Origin: Planctomycetales bacterium
GTDB lineage: Bacteria; Planctomycetota; JAKEIC01
Assembly (NCBI GenBank): GCA_022614695.1
Contig: JAKEIC010000239.1
Span: 1-36,971 of the forward strand
Reading direction: 5' to 3'
DNA length: 36,971 bases
Shown here: positions 28,957 to 36,971 of the stretch, in pieces
How positions within the stretch are numbered: the stretch's first letter is position 1
Layout: each line of letters opens with the position of its first letter
Translations under genes and position numbers: made by a program
The notes under the pieces: model-generated
Database searches by the model: none
Seen by the model: only the letters and a program-made list of their open reading frames with translations
What the model was told of the DNA's origin: nothing

Positions 28957-30150
28957 TTGAATCCACGCGTCGTCCTCGCACAGGCCGTCCGGACCCCGAT
29001 CGGGAAGTTCCTCGGGGCGTTCCAGGACCTCTCGGCCGCCGACCTCGGGGTCCAGGCCGTGCGCGCGCTCCTCTCCCGGGCGAACCTCGCGCCCGACCGC
29101 GTGGACGAGGTGATCGTCGGGAACGCCCGCCAGGCCGGCGGCGGGCCCAACGTCGGGCGCCAGATCGCGCGTCGCGCCGGCATCCCGCAGGAGGTCCCGG
29201 CCTACACCGTGAACATGGCCTGCGGGTCGGGGCTCAAGGCCGTGCTGCTCGCGGCCGAGTCGGTGACGCTCGGGCGCTCGCGGATCGTCGTCGCGGGCGG
29301 GACCGAGAGCATGACGCGGGTCCCGTTCCTCCTCGACCGGATGCGGCTCGGCTACGGGGCCGGCGACGTCGAGGTCGTGGACGGGATGTACCGCGACGGG
29401 TTCCTCTGCCCGCTCGCGAAGCAGGTGATGGGCGAGACGGCCGAGACGCTCGCCGACCGCTACCGGATCCCGCGCGAGGAGCAGGACCGGTTCGCCGCCG
29501 AGAGCCAGCAGAAGTGCGAGCTTGCCTGGAAGGCCGGGCGCTTCGACGACGAGATCGCGCCGGTGGAGCTGCCGGTCCAGAATGGGTCGGGGCCGAAGCG
29601 CGTCTCGCGCGACGAGCACCCGCGGGCCGGGGTGACGGCCGAGAGCCTCCGCGACCTCGCTCCCGTCTTCCGGAAGGACGGGACGATCCACGCGGGGAAC
29701 TCCTCGGGCATCACGGACGGCGCGGCGGCCGTGCTCGTCTGCTCGGAGGACGCGGCCCGCGAGATCGGCGCGACGCCGCTCGCGTTCCTCGAGGCCTCAG
29801 CGATCGTAGGCGTGGACCCGGCGATCATGGGGATCGGCCCGGTGCCCGCGGTCCGGAAGCTCTTCGGCGCGCAATCCCTCTCCTGGGACGCCGTGGACCT
29901 CGTGGAGCTGAACGAGGCCTTCGCCGCCCAGGTGCTCGCCTGCGACCGCGACCTCCGGATCCCGCGCGAGCGCCTCAACGTGAACGGCGGCGCGATCGCG
30001 CTCGGCCACCCGATCGGGGCGACGGGGGCGCGGATCCTCGTGACGCTGCTCTACGAGATGCGGCGACGGGGCGCGCTCCGCGGCCTCGCGACGCTCTGCG
30101 TCTCGGGAGGGCTCGGGCTCGCGGCGACGGTGGTGAGGGAGGGGCGATGA
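28957..30150 (+). CDS. Thiolase (acetyl-CoA acetyltransferase)
   Basis: A 397-aa thiolase-family enzyme, normally a cytoplasmic homotetramer that joins two acetyl-CoA or cleaves 3-ketoacyl-CoA. Present are the nucleophile C89 (NMACGSGLKA), NEAFAAQ, H351 (GHPIGATGAR) and the second Cys C381 in CVSGGLG (usually CxGGGxG). Length is family-typical. TTG 28957 is the only start that gives the complete N-terminus (PRVVLAQAVRTPIGKF). Its stop overlaps the next gene in ATGA. Pairing a metabolic enzyme with a redoxin-like protein and kinases in one operon is unusual; whether they act together is unknown. Confidence 0.94.
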   Translation: MNPRVVLAQAVRTPIGKFLGAFQDLSAADLGVQAVRALLSRANLAPDRVDEVIVGNARQAGGGPNVGRQIARRAGIPQEVPAYTVNMACGSGLKAVLLAAESVTLGRSRIVVAGGTESMTRVPFLLDRMRLGYGAGDVEVVDGMYRDGFLCPLAKQVMGETAETLADRYRIPREEQDRFAAESQQKCELAWKAGRFDDEIAPVELPVQNGSGPKRVSRDEHPRAGVTAESLRDLAPVFRKDGTIHAGNSSGITDGAAAVLVCSEDAAREIGATPLAFLEASAIVGVDPAIMGIGPVPAVRKLFGAQSLSWDAVDLVELNEAFAAQVLACDRDLRIPRERLNVNGGAIALGHPIGATGARILVTLLYEMRRRGALRGLATLCVSGGLGLAATVVREGR

Positions 30151-31229
30151 GGCCGCGGCTCCTCGTGCTCGTTCCCGTCCTCGTGCTCGTGCTCGGAGCG
30201 GGAGCCGGGGGGCAGGATCCCGCCCCGCCCGCCGCGCCGCCCCAGGCGCTCGAGATCCCCCGCACTCCCGAGGAGGTCCGGAACGAGGAGCGGCTCGCCG
30301 AGGCGTGCCTCAGGGCCGAGAAGTACGCCGAGGCGAGCGGGCACTGGGACAAGGTGCTCCTCGCCAAGCCCGGCCACCTGACGGGACTGTACTTCCGGGC
30401 CACGTGCCGGGTGGCGCTCCTCCGGTGGGAGGAGGCGGAGGCGGACCTCACGGCGGCGCTCGAGAAGAAGCCCGACTGGCAGCCGGCGCGGGGCCTGCGG
30501 GCGCAGGTGAGGCTGCTCCGGGGCCACTGGGACGGGGCCCTCGCCGACTTCGACTCGGCGCTCGCCGACCGTGTGGGTCCCGGCGGAAAGCCGGTGAAGC
30601 CCGACCCCCAGCTCGCCGCCTGGCGCGACCAGGCGGTCGCGCTCCGGGACGCGGAGAGGCGCCTGCGTCCGGGCCTCCCGGCTCCCGACGCGCGGTTCCT
30701 CTCCCCCGACGGCGTCGAGGTGCGCCTCTCCTCCTTCCGCGGCAAGTCCGCGGTCGTGCTCGTGTTCCACCGGGGGTTCGGCGGGGAGGAGGGGGCGAGC
30801 GGGCGAGCCGGCGATCCCAAGTCCGCCGACCTCTCCGCCGCCTCGATGGCCCACCTCTCGTCGCTGCGCGAGCACCACCCGGCGCTCACGGCCCGCGGCG
30901 CGGTGGTCCTCGCGGCGAGCCGGGACACGCCGATCGAGAACCGCACGCTCAAGTCCGAGAAGGGGCTTCCTTACGAGTGCCTCTCGGACCTCGACGGCGA
31001 GGCGACCGCCGCCTTCGGCGTCGAGGACATGGCCCACGCGGGCGCGGAGGGTCGCTCGCTCCTCGCGCTGGTCGTCGTGGACAAGGACGGCCGGCTGCGC
31101 GAACGCGAGGTCTTCCCGTTCCCGGGGAAGTTCGCCGACCTCGAGGCGCTCGCGAAGAGGCTCGAGGAGGTCACGGGGGTGAAGCCGCCGGCGGAGGACG
31201 CGTCGAAGAAGGACGGAGGCGGCCGGTGA
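30147..31229 (+). CDS. Exported TPR protein with Cys-less redoxin (AhpC/TlpA-like) domain
   Basis: A 360-aa protein with a signal peptide (about 1-22). TPR-like repeats span about 45-150, and a thioredoxin/peroxiredoxin-fold domain spans about 175-345: PGLPAPDARFLSPDGVEVRLSSFRGK, then AVVLVFHRGFGGEEG where the peroxidatic Cys or WCxxC should be, then a VVLAAS strand and VVDKDGRLRE. The active-site cysteines are missing, so peroxidase or reductase activity is not expected. The ATG overlaps the thiolase TGA (ATGA), and the stop overlaps the next start (GTGA). It is the second Cys-less thioredoxin-fold exported protein in the window. Confidence 0.8.
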   Translation: MRPRLLVLVPVLVLVLGAGAGGQDPAPPAAPPQALEIPRTPEEVRNEERLAEACLRAEKYAEASGHWDKVLLAKPGHLTGLYFRATCRVALLRWEEAEADLTAALEKKPDWQPARGLRAQVRLLRGHWDGALADFDSALADRVGPGGKPVKPDPQLAAWRDQAVALRDAERRLRPGLPAPDARFLSPDGVEVRLSSFRGKSAVVLVFHRGFGGEEGASGRAGDPKSADLSAASMAHLSSLREHHPALTARGAVVLAASRDTPIENRTLKSEKGLPYECLSDLDGEATAAFGVEDMAHAGAEGRSLLALVVVDKDGRLREREVFPFPGKFADLEALAKRLEEVTGVKPPAEDASKKDGGGR

Positions 31230-31672
31230 GCGAAGGGAACCTCCCGCACGACCCGAGGCCCACCCCCGGCCGTCCGCCGGGGGGAGACCCGCGGCCAACT
31301 CCCAAGCGCCCGAAGGACTCCGAGTTCTTCGAGCTGCCGCCGAACCTCGCGGCGGGCCCGCCCAAGTCCCCGCCCATCGGCTCCCCCGCGTTCTCGCGCC
31401 CCGAGAGCGGGCTCAGGCCCAGCGCCTCGCTCGATGTCCGCGCCGTGATCGCTCTGGTGGCGGCGGTCGTCGGGGTCCCCGCCTCCTGGCCGATGGCCGG
31501 CGCCCTCTTCCTCCCGGCGGCGGCGCTGGGGCTCGGGGTCGTAGCCGTCCTCGGGATCCGCAAGAGCGGCGGGAAGCTCATGGGCACCCAGCTCGCGCAG
31601 GCCGCCGTCCTCCTCGGCGCGGCGACGCTCCTCGTGATGGGGCTCCTCCACCACGCGCTGCAGCTGGTTTGA
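31226..31672 (+). CDS. Small membrane protein with Pro-rich N-terminus (DUF4190-like)
   Basis: A 148-aa protein: a Pro-, Gly- and charge-rich cytoplasmic N-terminus (1-65), then two to three membrane helices (about 71-92, 94-112 and 122-146). The hydrophobic part, with the PAAALGLGVVAVLGIRKSGGKLMG segment, resembles DUF4190-type proteins of unknown function. Overlaps in GTGA upstream and TTGA downstream place it firmly in the operon. It may be a membrane partner or substrate of the kinase encoded next; that is inference from gene order. Confidence 0.75.
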   Translation: MSEGNLPHDPRPTPGRPPGGDPRPTPKRPKDSEFFELPPNLAAGPPKSPPIGSPAFSRPESGLRPSASLDVRAVIALVAAVVGVPASWPMAGALFLPAAALGLGVVAVLGIRKSGGKLMGTQLAQAAVLLGAATLLVMGLLHHALQLV

Positions 31673-34062
31673 GGATCGGCCCCTACGAGGTCCTCGGGGA
31701 ACTCGGCGCGGGCGGGATGGGGGTCGTCTACCGGGCCCGGGACCCGGAGCTGCGCCGCGAGGTCGCGCTGAAGGTCCTGCCCGGGGGCGCGCCGCCGGAC
31801 GTTCGGGCACGCTTCCTCCGCGAGGGACGCACCGGGGCGCGCCTCCGGCACGAGGGCATCGTCGCGGTCCACGCGGCCGGCGAGGCGGACGGGCAGGCCT
31901 ACATCGTCCAGGAGCTGATCGAGGGCGAGAGCCTCTCCCGGGTCCTCGAGCGCGGGACGCTTCCCCCCGAGCGCGCGGCCGCGATCGTCGAGAGGGTCGC
32001 CCGGTCGCTCTCCTACGCCCACGGTGAGGGGGTGATCCACCGGGACGTGAAGCCGGGGAACATCCTCCTCGACCGCGCGGGCGCGCCGCACCTCGCCGAC
32101 TTCGGGCTCGCGCGCACCGTGGAGGTCTCTGCCGCCCTCTCCCAGTCGGGGCAGGCGATCGGCACCCCGCACTACATGTCCCCCGAGCAGGCCGAGGGGC
32201 GGCCGGGGATGACCGACGCCCGGAGCGACGTCTGGGCCTGCGGGGTCGTCCTCTACGAGTGCCTCGCCGCCGCCCGGCCCTTCGAGGGGGGACCGCACTC
32301 GGTGATGGAGCAGGTCGTCCGGGACGAGCCGGCCCCTCTCCGGCGCAAGGTCGCGACGGTCCCGCGCGCCCTCGAGACGATCGTCTCCCGCTGCCTCGAG
32401 AAGGAGCCCCACCGGCGCTACCCGACGGCCGAGGCGCTCGCCGAGGACCTGGCGCGGTTCCTGCGGGGCGAGGAGGTCGAGGCGCGGCCGGTCTCGCTCG
32501 TCGAGAGGCTCCGCCGCCGGGTGCGGCGCAACCCCGCTCCCTGGGCCCTCGGCGCGGCGCTCGCGGCGACCCTCCTCCTCGTCGCGGGGGGGCTCGGCCT
32601 CTCCGACTGGCGGGAGCGGGCGCGCGTCGCCGAGGAGCTGCGGCTCGCCCGGGAGCTCGCCCCGGCGGACCCGGACCGGGCGATCGGGGTCCTCGACCTC
32701 CTCGCGAAGCGTGCCCCCGGGGCCCCCGGGCTCGAGGAGATCCGCGCGGCGGCCGACCGGAGGCGCGACGAGATCGAGGTGGAGAGGCTCCGCACGCAGG
32801 CCGGGGCGCTGCTCCGCGCCGGGGAGAAGGCGGCGCGGGAGCACGCCGGGGCGGCCGGCGACGCTCGGCGCCGGGACGCGGCCTACGCGGCCGCCCGCGC
32901 GGGGTTCGGCGGCTCGTGCGAGCTGCTCGCGTCCCACCCCGACGCCCCGGAGCGGCGCTCGGCCTCGGGAGCCATGGCCGCCCTCGCGGCGGAGAGGCTC
33001 CGCGAGGCCGAGGCGGCCGGCGACGAGGAGGCGGCCGCCCGCTTCGAGGCCGACCTCCGCGCCTTCGGGGCGGAGTCGCACGCCCGGGAACTCGAGGGCT
33101 CAGGGACGCTCTCGCTCGACACGGTCCCGACCGGGGCGGAGGCGGAGCTCCTGCGCTTCGAGCCGCAGGACGGCGCGCTCGTCCCGAAGCCCCTCCGGTC
33201 CCTCGGGCCCACCCCGATCCGGGAGGCGCCCCTGCCCATGGGCTCCTACCTCCTCCTCCTGCGGAAGCCCGGGTTCCTCGACGCGAGGCTCACGATCCGG
33301 GTCGAGCGCTGCGAGGCGGAGGCGGCCCCCGACCCGGTTCCCCTGCTGACGGAGGGGCAGGTCGGGCCGGGGTACGTCTACGTCCCCCCGGGCGAGACGG
33401 TGCTCGGCGGGGACGCCGAGGCGACCCTCGCCTGGCCCCGCCGGAAGGTCCGGCTCCCGGGGTTCCTCATCGCCGAGCGCGAGGTCTCGATGCGCGAGTA
33501 CGGCGAGTTCCTGGCGTCGCTCCGGGCCTCGGGATTCCCGGAGGCCGAGGTCCGCCGGCGGGCCCCTCGCCGGATCGCGGGGGACCCCTTCGGGCGCCTC
33601 CCCGAAGATTGGCCCGCGCTCGGGGTCTCGTGGGAGGATGCCGAGGCCTACGCCGCCTGGAGGACGGGAGTCGAGGGGCGGGCGGTCCGGTTGCCCCGGC
33701 AGGAGGAGTGGGAGAGGGCGGCGCGCGGGGCGGACGGGAGGCCCTACCCGTGGGGCCCGGCGTTCCGGTGGGACCGCGTGGTCGGCGCGCGGAGCCCCGA
33801 CCAGCCCGACGGCCGTCCCTCGCCGCGCCCCGTCGGATCGGCCCGCGACGACGTCTCCCCGTTCGGCGTCCGCGACCTCTCCGGGAGCGTCGTCGAGTGG
33901 TGCGCGGACGAGGTGGCGCGCGGCCTCCGGGCCGTCCGCGGCGGCGCGTGGAACTACGCCGACGCGGCCGCCTTCCGAGTGGCGGGCCAGGGCGGCTACC
34001 AGACCGACAACGTGAGCGATGCCGTAGGATTCCGGGTGGCCGCGGAACCGCGGCCGAGGTAG
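31669..34062 (+). CDS. Membrane Ser/Thr protein kinase with PEGA and FGE-sulfatase (SUMF1-like) domains
   Basis: A 797-aa Hanks-type kinase. The cytoplasmic domain has the glycine loop GAGGMGVV (13-20), Lys35, HRDVKPGN (124-131), DFG (144-146) and GTPHYMSPEQ (165-174), so it should be active. A membrane segment (about 291-311) leads to a helical region, a PEGA-like domain (about 480-545; LDTVPTGAEAEL) and a C-terminal FGE-sulfatase domain (about 565-797; LPRQEEWERAARGADGRPYPWG and RGGAWN). The FGE fold here is probably a binding sensor, as no paired active-site Cys is obvious. TTG start overlaps the previous stop (TTGA). It is followed after 3 bp by a paralogous kinase. Confidence 0.92.
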   Translation: MRIGPYEVLGELGAGGMGVVYRARDPELRREVALKVLPGGAPPDVRARFLREGRTGARLRHEGIVAVHAAGEADGQAYIVQELIEGESLSRVLERGTLPPERAAAIVERVARSLSYAHGEGVIHRDVKPGNILLDRAGAPHLADFGLARTVEVSAALSQSGQAIGTPHYMSPEQAEGRPGMTDARSDVWACGVVLYECLAAARPFEGGPHSVMEQVVRDEPAPLRRKVATVPRALETIVSRCLEKEPHRRYPTAEALAEDLARFLRGEEVEARPVSLVERLRRRVRRNPAPWALGAALAATLLLVAGGLGLSDWRERARVAEELRLARELAPADPDRAIGVLDLLAKRAPGAPGLEEIRAAADRRRDEIEVERLRTQAGALLRAGEKAAREHAGAAGDARRRDAAYAAARAGFGGSCELLASHPDAPERRSASGAMAALAAERLREAEAAGDEEAAARFEADLRAFGAESHARELEGSGTLSLDTVPTGAEAELLRFEPQDGALVPKPLRSLGPTPIREAPLPMGSYLLLLRKPGFLDARLTIRVERCEAEAAPDPVPLLTEGQVGPGYVYVPPGETVLGGDAEATLAWPRRKVRLPGFLIAEREVSMREYGEFLASLRASGFPEAEVRRRAPRRIAGDPFGRLPEDWPALGVSWEDAEAYAAWRTGVEGRAVRLPRQEEWERAARGADGRPYPWGPAFRWDRVVGARSPDQPDGRPSPRPVGSARDDVSPFGVRDLSGSVVEWCADEVARGLRAVRGGAWNYADAAAFRVAGQGGYQTDNVSDAVGFRVAAEPRPR

Positions 34063-34065
34063 GCC

Positions 34066-36564
34066 CTGAAGATCGGCCCCTACGAGGTGCGCGGGGAGCT
34101 CGGCGCCGGCGGGATGGGCGTCGTCTACCGGGCCTGGGACCCGGAGCTGCGCCGCGACGTCGCCCTCAAGGTCCTCTCGCTCGGCGCGCCGCCCGACTTC
34201 CGGCAGAGGTTCCTCCGCGAGGGGCGGATGGGGGCGCGGCTCAAGCACCCCGGGATCGTCGCCGTCCACGCGGCCGGCGAGGCCGACGGGCAGGCCTTCA
34301 TCGTCCAGGAGCTGATCGAGGGGGAGAGCCTCTCCCGGAGGTTCCTCGAGGGGCCCCTCCCGCCCGGGACGGCGGCGCGGATCCTGGAGAAGGTGGCCCG
34401 GGCGCTCTCCTACGCCCACGCCGAGGGCGTGGTCCACCGGGACGTGAAGCCCGGCAACATCCTCCTCGACCGCGCGGGCGACCCGCACCTCGCCGACTTC
34501 GGGCTCGCGCGCGAGGCGGACGCCTCGATCCAGCTCTCGCGGAGCGGGGAGGCCATCGGGACGCCGCACTACATGTCTCCCGAGCAGGCCGAGGGGAAGC
34601 CCGGCCGCGTGGACGCCCGCACCGACATCTGGGGCTGCGGGGTCGTCCTCTACCAGGCGCTCTCGTGCGCGCTTCCCTTCGAGGGGGGCGCGAACCTCGT
34701 GATGGAGCGGGTCCTCGCGCGGGAGCCGGTGCCGCTGCGCCGGCGCCGCCCCTCGGTCCCGCGCCAGCTCGAGGCGATCGTGGACCGCTGCCTCGAGAAG
34801 GACCCCGGGCAACGCTACCCGACGGCGGAAGCGCTCGCCGACGACCTCGCCCGGTTCCTCCGGGGAGAGCCGACCTCCGCGCGGCCGATCGGACCCGTCT
34901 CGAGGATCGCGCGACGCGTCCGCCGGAACCCCGTCCCCGCGGCCGTGGGAGTCGTGGCTCTCGCCCTGGGGGCGGCCGGCGGCGTCGCGGCGCTCTGGTG
35001 GGCGACCCGGCCGGCCCCCTGGCGCCTCGTCTTCGAGGACGACTTCGAGCGGGCGGATCTCGGGGAGGCCTGGGCGAACGTGATCCGCGGCGACGTCCGG
35101 ATCCACGACGGGGCGCTCTGCTCGCGCGTCGGCCACGTGGCCTTGGACCTCCGGTTCGCCGACGACGTCGCGCTCGAGGTGACGGCCACCGTCCAGCCCG
35201 ACGCGCGGCGGCCGGTCGAGGCGAGCGTCTTCCTCTCGGGGACCCCCGCGTCGGGGCTCCGGGCGGGGTACTCCTTCGAGCACGGGATCGTCCCGTACGG
35301 CGAGTCGGGAGCGACGGACCTCGTCCAGAGGCTCGGGAGGACCGTGCTCCAGGTGGACACGAAGCCGCTCGTCCCCGGGGTCCCGTCCCGGCTCGAGGCC
35401 CGGCGCGACTCGGGCCGGGTCGTCTGGACGGTGGACGGACGGGAGCGGGGCCGCGTCCGGGACCGGGACCCGCTCGAGGGGGACCGGATCGGGATCGGCT
35501 CCAACTGCGACCACATCCACTACGACGACCTGCGCGTCTGGCAGCGCCTCGCGGACCCGACGCTCGCGGCGCTCCGGCGCGCGCAGGGCCTCGCGCGCAC
35601 GGCCCGGCCGGACGCGGCGGCCGAGGCCGCCGGGGAGGTGGCGGCCGACGGGCGAGCCGCGCCCGAGCTCGTGCGGGCGGCCACGGAGATCCGGGTGCCC
35701 GCGATCGCGCGGCGCGACCCGATCGCGGCGTCCCACGAGCTCGCGGCGCTCCGGCCCCGCTGCGGGCTGGTTCCGCGGGAGGTCTCCTCCTTCATCCGCG
35801 GGCTACTGGACGGCCCGGTCGCGGCGGGAGGCGACCGGAAGGCCGTCGAGACCCTCCGGCGCCTCCGCGTCGAGGGAGACCCGGACTACCGGAGCGCGGC
35901 GGCCGAGGCCCTCGAGGCGGTGGCCATCCGGAACCCCGCCGCCGCGCCGGAGGAGGCGGCCGCGCTCCGGGAGCGGGAGGCGCGGGACCCGTCCGCCCAC
36001 CCGCGGTGGACCCTCGAGGAGGCCCTCGCCGCCTGGGACGCCTCGGGCCGGGACGCCGCGCGGCTCCGGATCGGGCCCGACGTCGGCGCGGGTCCCGACC
36101 CGCTCACGGACCGGTGGCGGCGGATCCTCCTCGCGCTCCTCGAGGGGACGTCCGAGGGCCGGGGCCGGATGGGGGACGAGGCCCGCGAGTCGTTCGTGGA
36201 CTGCGCGGTGCCCGCGGCGCTCCTCTCCTACGCGGGGGCTCTCGGGGCCGGCGACCCTCCCGACCTCTCCAAGCGTCGGGCCGACCTGGACGCGCTCGCA
36301 AGGCGGCCCCACCTCGACGTGGGGCTCCCCCAGCGACGCATCATCGCCGCCCTCTCGGGCCTCCCGGAGGAGGAGATCGCGCGGGACCTCCCCCCGTTCG
36401 CCGCTCCCGTCGGGTCCCGCGACGCCGCCCTGGTCGCCTCCCTCGGGGCCTTCTTCCGCGGGGATCGGGCCGCCGGCCGCGCCGCGCTGGAGCGCTACCT
36501 CGCCCAGGAGGATCCCGGGAGCCTGCGGGGCCTCGCGCGGGAGATCCTGGCGGCGGGACGCTAA
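34066..36564 (+). CDS. Membrane Ser/Thr protein kinase with concanavalin-like extracellular domain
   Basis: An 832-aa paralogue of the preceding kinase, near-identical in layout over the first 290 residues: glycine loop GAGGMGVV, Lys35, HRDVKPGN and DFG all kept. After the membrane segment (about 291-314) comes a ConA/LamG or DUF1080-like beta-sandwich (about 322-500; LVFEDDFERADLGEAW, LRAGYSFEHG, RLEARRDSGRVVWTVDG), then a helical region of 330 residues. The outer domain could sense a glycan. Start: the family N-terminus (x-K-I-G-P-Y-E-V) requires a CTG at 34066; the GTG at 34087 would remove seven conserved residues. Only three bases (GCC) separate it from the previous TAG. Confidence 0.88.
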   Translation: MKIGPYEVRGELGAGGMGVVYRAWDPELRRDVALKVLSLGAPPDFRQRFLREGRMGARLKHPGIVAVHAAGEADGQAFIVQELIEGESLSRRFLEGPLPPGTAARILEKVARALSYAHAEGVVHRDVKPGNILLDRAGDPHLADFGLAREADASIQLSRSGEAIGTPHYMSPEQAEGKPGRVDARTDIWGCGVVLYQALSCALPFEGGANLVMERVLAREPVPLRRRRPSVPRQLEAIVDRCLEKDPGQRYPTAEALADDLARFLRGEPTSARPIGPVSRIARRVRRNPVPAAVGVVALALGAAGGVAALWWATRPAPWRLVFEDDFERADLGEAWANVIRGDVRIHDGALCSRVGHVALDLRFADDVALEVTATVQPDARRPVEASVFLSGTPASGLRAGYSFEHGIVPYGESGATDLVQRLGRTVLQVDTKPLVPGVPSRLEARRDSGRVVWTVDGRERGRVRDRDPLEGDRIGIGSNCDHIHYDDLRVWQRLADPTLAALRRAQGLARTARPDAAAEAAGEVAADGRAAPELVRAATEIRVPAIARRDPIAASHELAALRPRCGLVPREVSSFIRGLLDGPVAAGGDRKAVETLRRLRVEGDPDYRSAAAEALEAVAIRNPAAAPEEAAALREREARDPSAHPRWTLEEALAAWDASGRDAARLRIGPDVGAGPDPLTDRWRRILLALLEGTSEGRGRMGDEARESFVDCAVPAALLSYAGALGAGDPPDLSKRRADLDALARRPHLDVGLPQRRIIAALSGLPEEEIARDLPPFAAPVGSRDAALVASLGAFFRGDRAAGRAALERYLAQEDPGSLRGLAREILAAGR

Positions 36565-36574
36565 GAACCTATCT

Positions 36575-36593
36575 CAGCAGGGATCCGCTGCTG
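36575..36593 (+). terminator. Possible weak terminator hairpin after the kinase operon
   Basis: CAGCAG and CTGCTG form a 6-bp stem around a 7-nt loop, 10 nt beyond the stop at 36564. No T tract follows, so support is limited. Confidence 0.35.
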
Positions 36594-36610
36594 CGGCCGG
36601 CTGCGCGGCT

Positions 36611-36700
36611 CGAGTGCGAGTCCGAGTCCGAGTCCGGTCGCGAGGACGAGGCCGACTTCGGGCCGATCCGGCATCGGACTCGGATCCGGACTCGATCTCG
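36611..36700. repeat. Hexamer (CGAGTC) low-complexity tract with inverted counterpart
   Basis: CGAGTG then three CGAGTC hexamers run from 36611 to 36634. About 40 bp later the complementary words GGACTCGGATCCGGACTCG appear (around 36675-36693), so the region can fold into a long imperfect hairpin. No gene with a convincing coding signature lies between 36565 and 36741. Confidence 0.6.
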
Positions 36701-36741
36701 GCCTCGATCCTCGTCCGTGCCTGTGCCCGAATCCGTGCCCG

Positions 36742-36971
36742 GTGCACGGTCTCCCGCACGAGCGTCTCGATGCGTGGCGCGTCGCCCTCGAGCTCGACCG
36801 CGAGGTCGTCGCCGCGGTCCGGATCGTCCCACGCGGCCATGCGTGGCTCGCCGACCAGGCGGCCCGAGCCTCGGGGTCCGGGCTCCTGAACCTGGCGGAA
36901 GCGATGGGGCGCCGCGGGGCGGACCGCGCTCGGACCCTCCGCATCGCGGCGGGGTCCGTGCTCGAGGTCTC
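36742..36971 (+). CDS. Four-helix-bundle protein (S23/IVP, Avd-like family), 3' end outside window
   Basis: The frame runs open to the window edge and gives 76 codons. The pattern matches the four-helix-bundle family first found in 23S rRNA intervening sequences: LDAWRVALELDREVV (the usual LxVWxxAxxLxxEVY), WLADQAARASGSGLLNLAEAMGRR (usual LxxQLRRAAxSIxxNIAEGxGR) and RTLRIAAGSVLEV (usual RFLxIAxGSLxEL). Function of free-standing members is unclear; relatives act as accessory proteins (Avd) of diversity-generating retroelements. GTG 36742 is the first plausible start near the family N-terminus. No SD is visible. Another 30-40 residues would be expected beyond the window. Confidence 0.75.
   Translation, partial: MHGLPHERLDAWRVALELDREVVAAVRIVPRGHAWLADQAARASGSGLLNLAEAMGRRGADRARTLRIAAGSVLEV

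Noticed and set aside
1-36971. Insertion sequences, integrases, phage genes, rRNA, tRNA or riboswitches
   Set aside because: I looked for transposase and integrase motifs, T-loop/acceptor patterns and known riboswitch cores by eye and found none that could be supported.

Overview
The window is about 37 kb of very GC-rich (roughly 70-78%) bacterial chromosome. It holds 31 protein genes, no recognisable RNA gene, insertion sequence or CRISPR array. The style points to Planctomycetota or a similar large-genome, high-GC group: Ser/Thr kinases fused to sulfatase-modifying-type (FGE) and lectin-like domains, many lipoproteins and membrane-anchored proteins of unknown role, proteins with TPR, HEAT, TIG and carboxypeptidase-regulatory-like repeats, many GTG/TTG starts, and frequent absence of Shine-Dalgarno (SD) sites. 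The phylum is inference; no marker gene here fixes it.

Layout. 1-1.6 kb (minus): a coiled-coil protein and an ABC-2-like membrane protein. 1.7-4.2 kb (plus): parB with a consensus parS site inside it, rsmD with an altered catalytic motif, and a HEAT-repeat lipoprotein. 4.5-6.3 kb (minus): a TIG-repeat lipoprotein with a zincin-type HEIGH motif. 6.6-8.6 kb (plus): a membrane-anchored carboxypeptidase-regulatory-like protein. 8.6-11.7 kb (minus): ABC ATPase, exported LanC-like lipoprotein and ABC-2 permease. 11.8-13.9 kb (minus): a kinase/TPR gene that lacks its kinase N-lobe and is cut by an in-frame stop. 13.9-17.4 kb: a secreted trypsin-like protein facing an M14 carboxypeptidase-like gene. 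17.6-20.9 kb: two small proteins, a thioredoxin-like lipoprotein, a WbpP-like epimerase and a TPR membrane protein. 20.9-24.0 kb (minus): a second carboxypeptidase-regulatory-like protein with a BrnT/BrnA toxin-antitoxin pair at its 3' end. 24.1-28.9 kb: acetyltransferase, CPA2 antiporter with RCK domains, outer-membrane barrel, type-4 uracil-DNA glycosylase and 2Fe-2S ferredoxin. 28.9-36.6 kb (plus): a tightly overlapping operon of thiolase, TPR-redoxin, small membrane protein and two large membrane Ser/Thr kinases. The window ends inside a four-helix-bundle (S23/IVP-type) gene preceded by a hexamer-repeat tract.

The most interesting signals are: parS within parB; the ATPase / LanC-like lipoprotein / permease cluster with no lanthipeptide precursor in sight; a recurring TAnnnT box 6-12 nt upstream of about ten start codons that lack SD sites, which suggests leaderless transcription; four CCAGGT hexamers at an exact 11-bp period between two divergent genes; two long perfect hairpins that contain the stop codons of the genes they terminate; and several enzymes with substituted key residues (RsmD, the zincin, two Cys-less thioredoxin-fold proteins).
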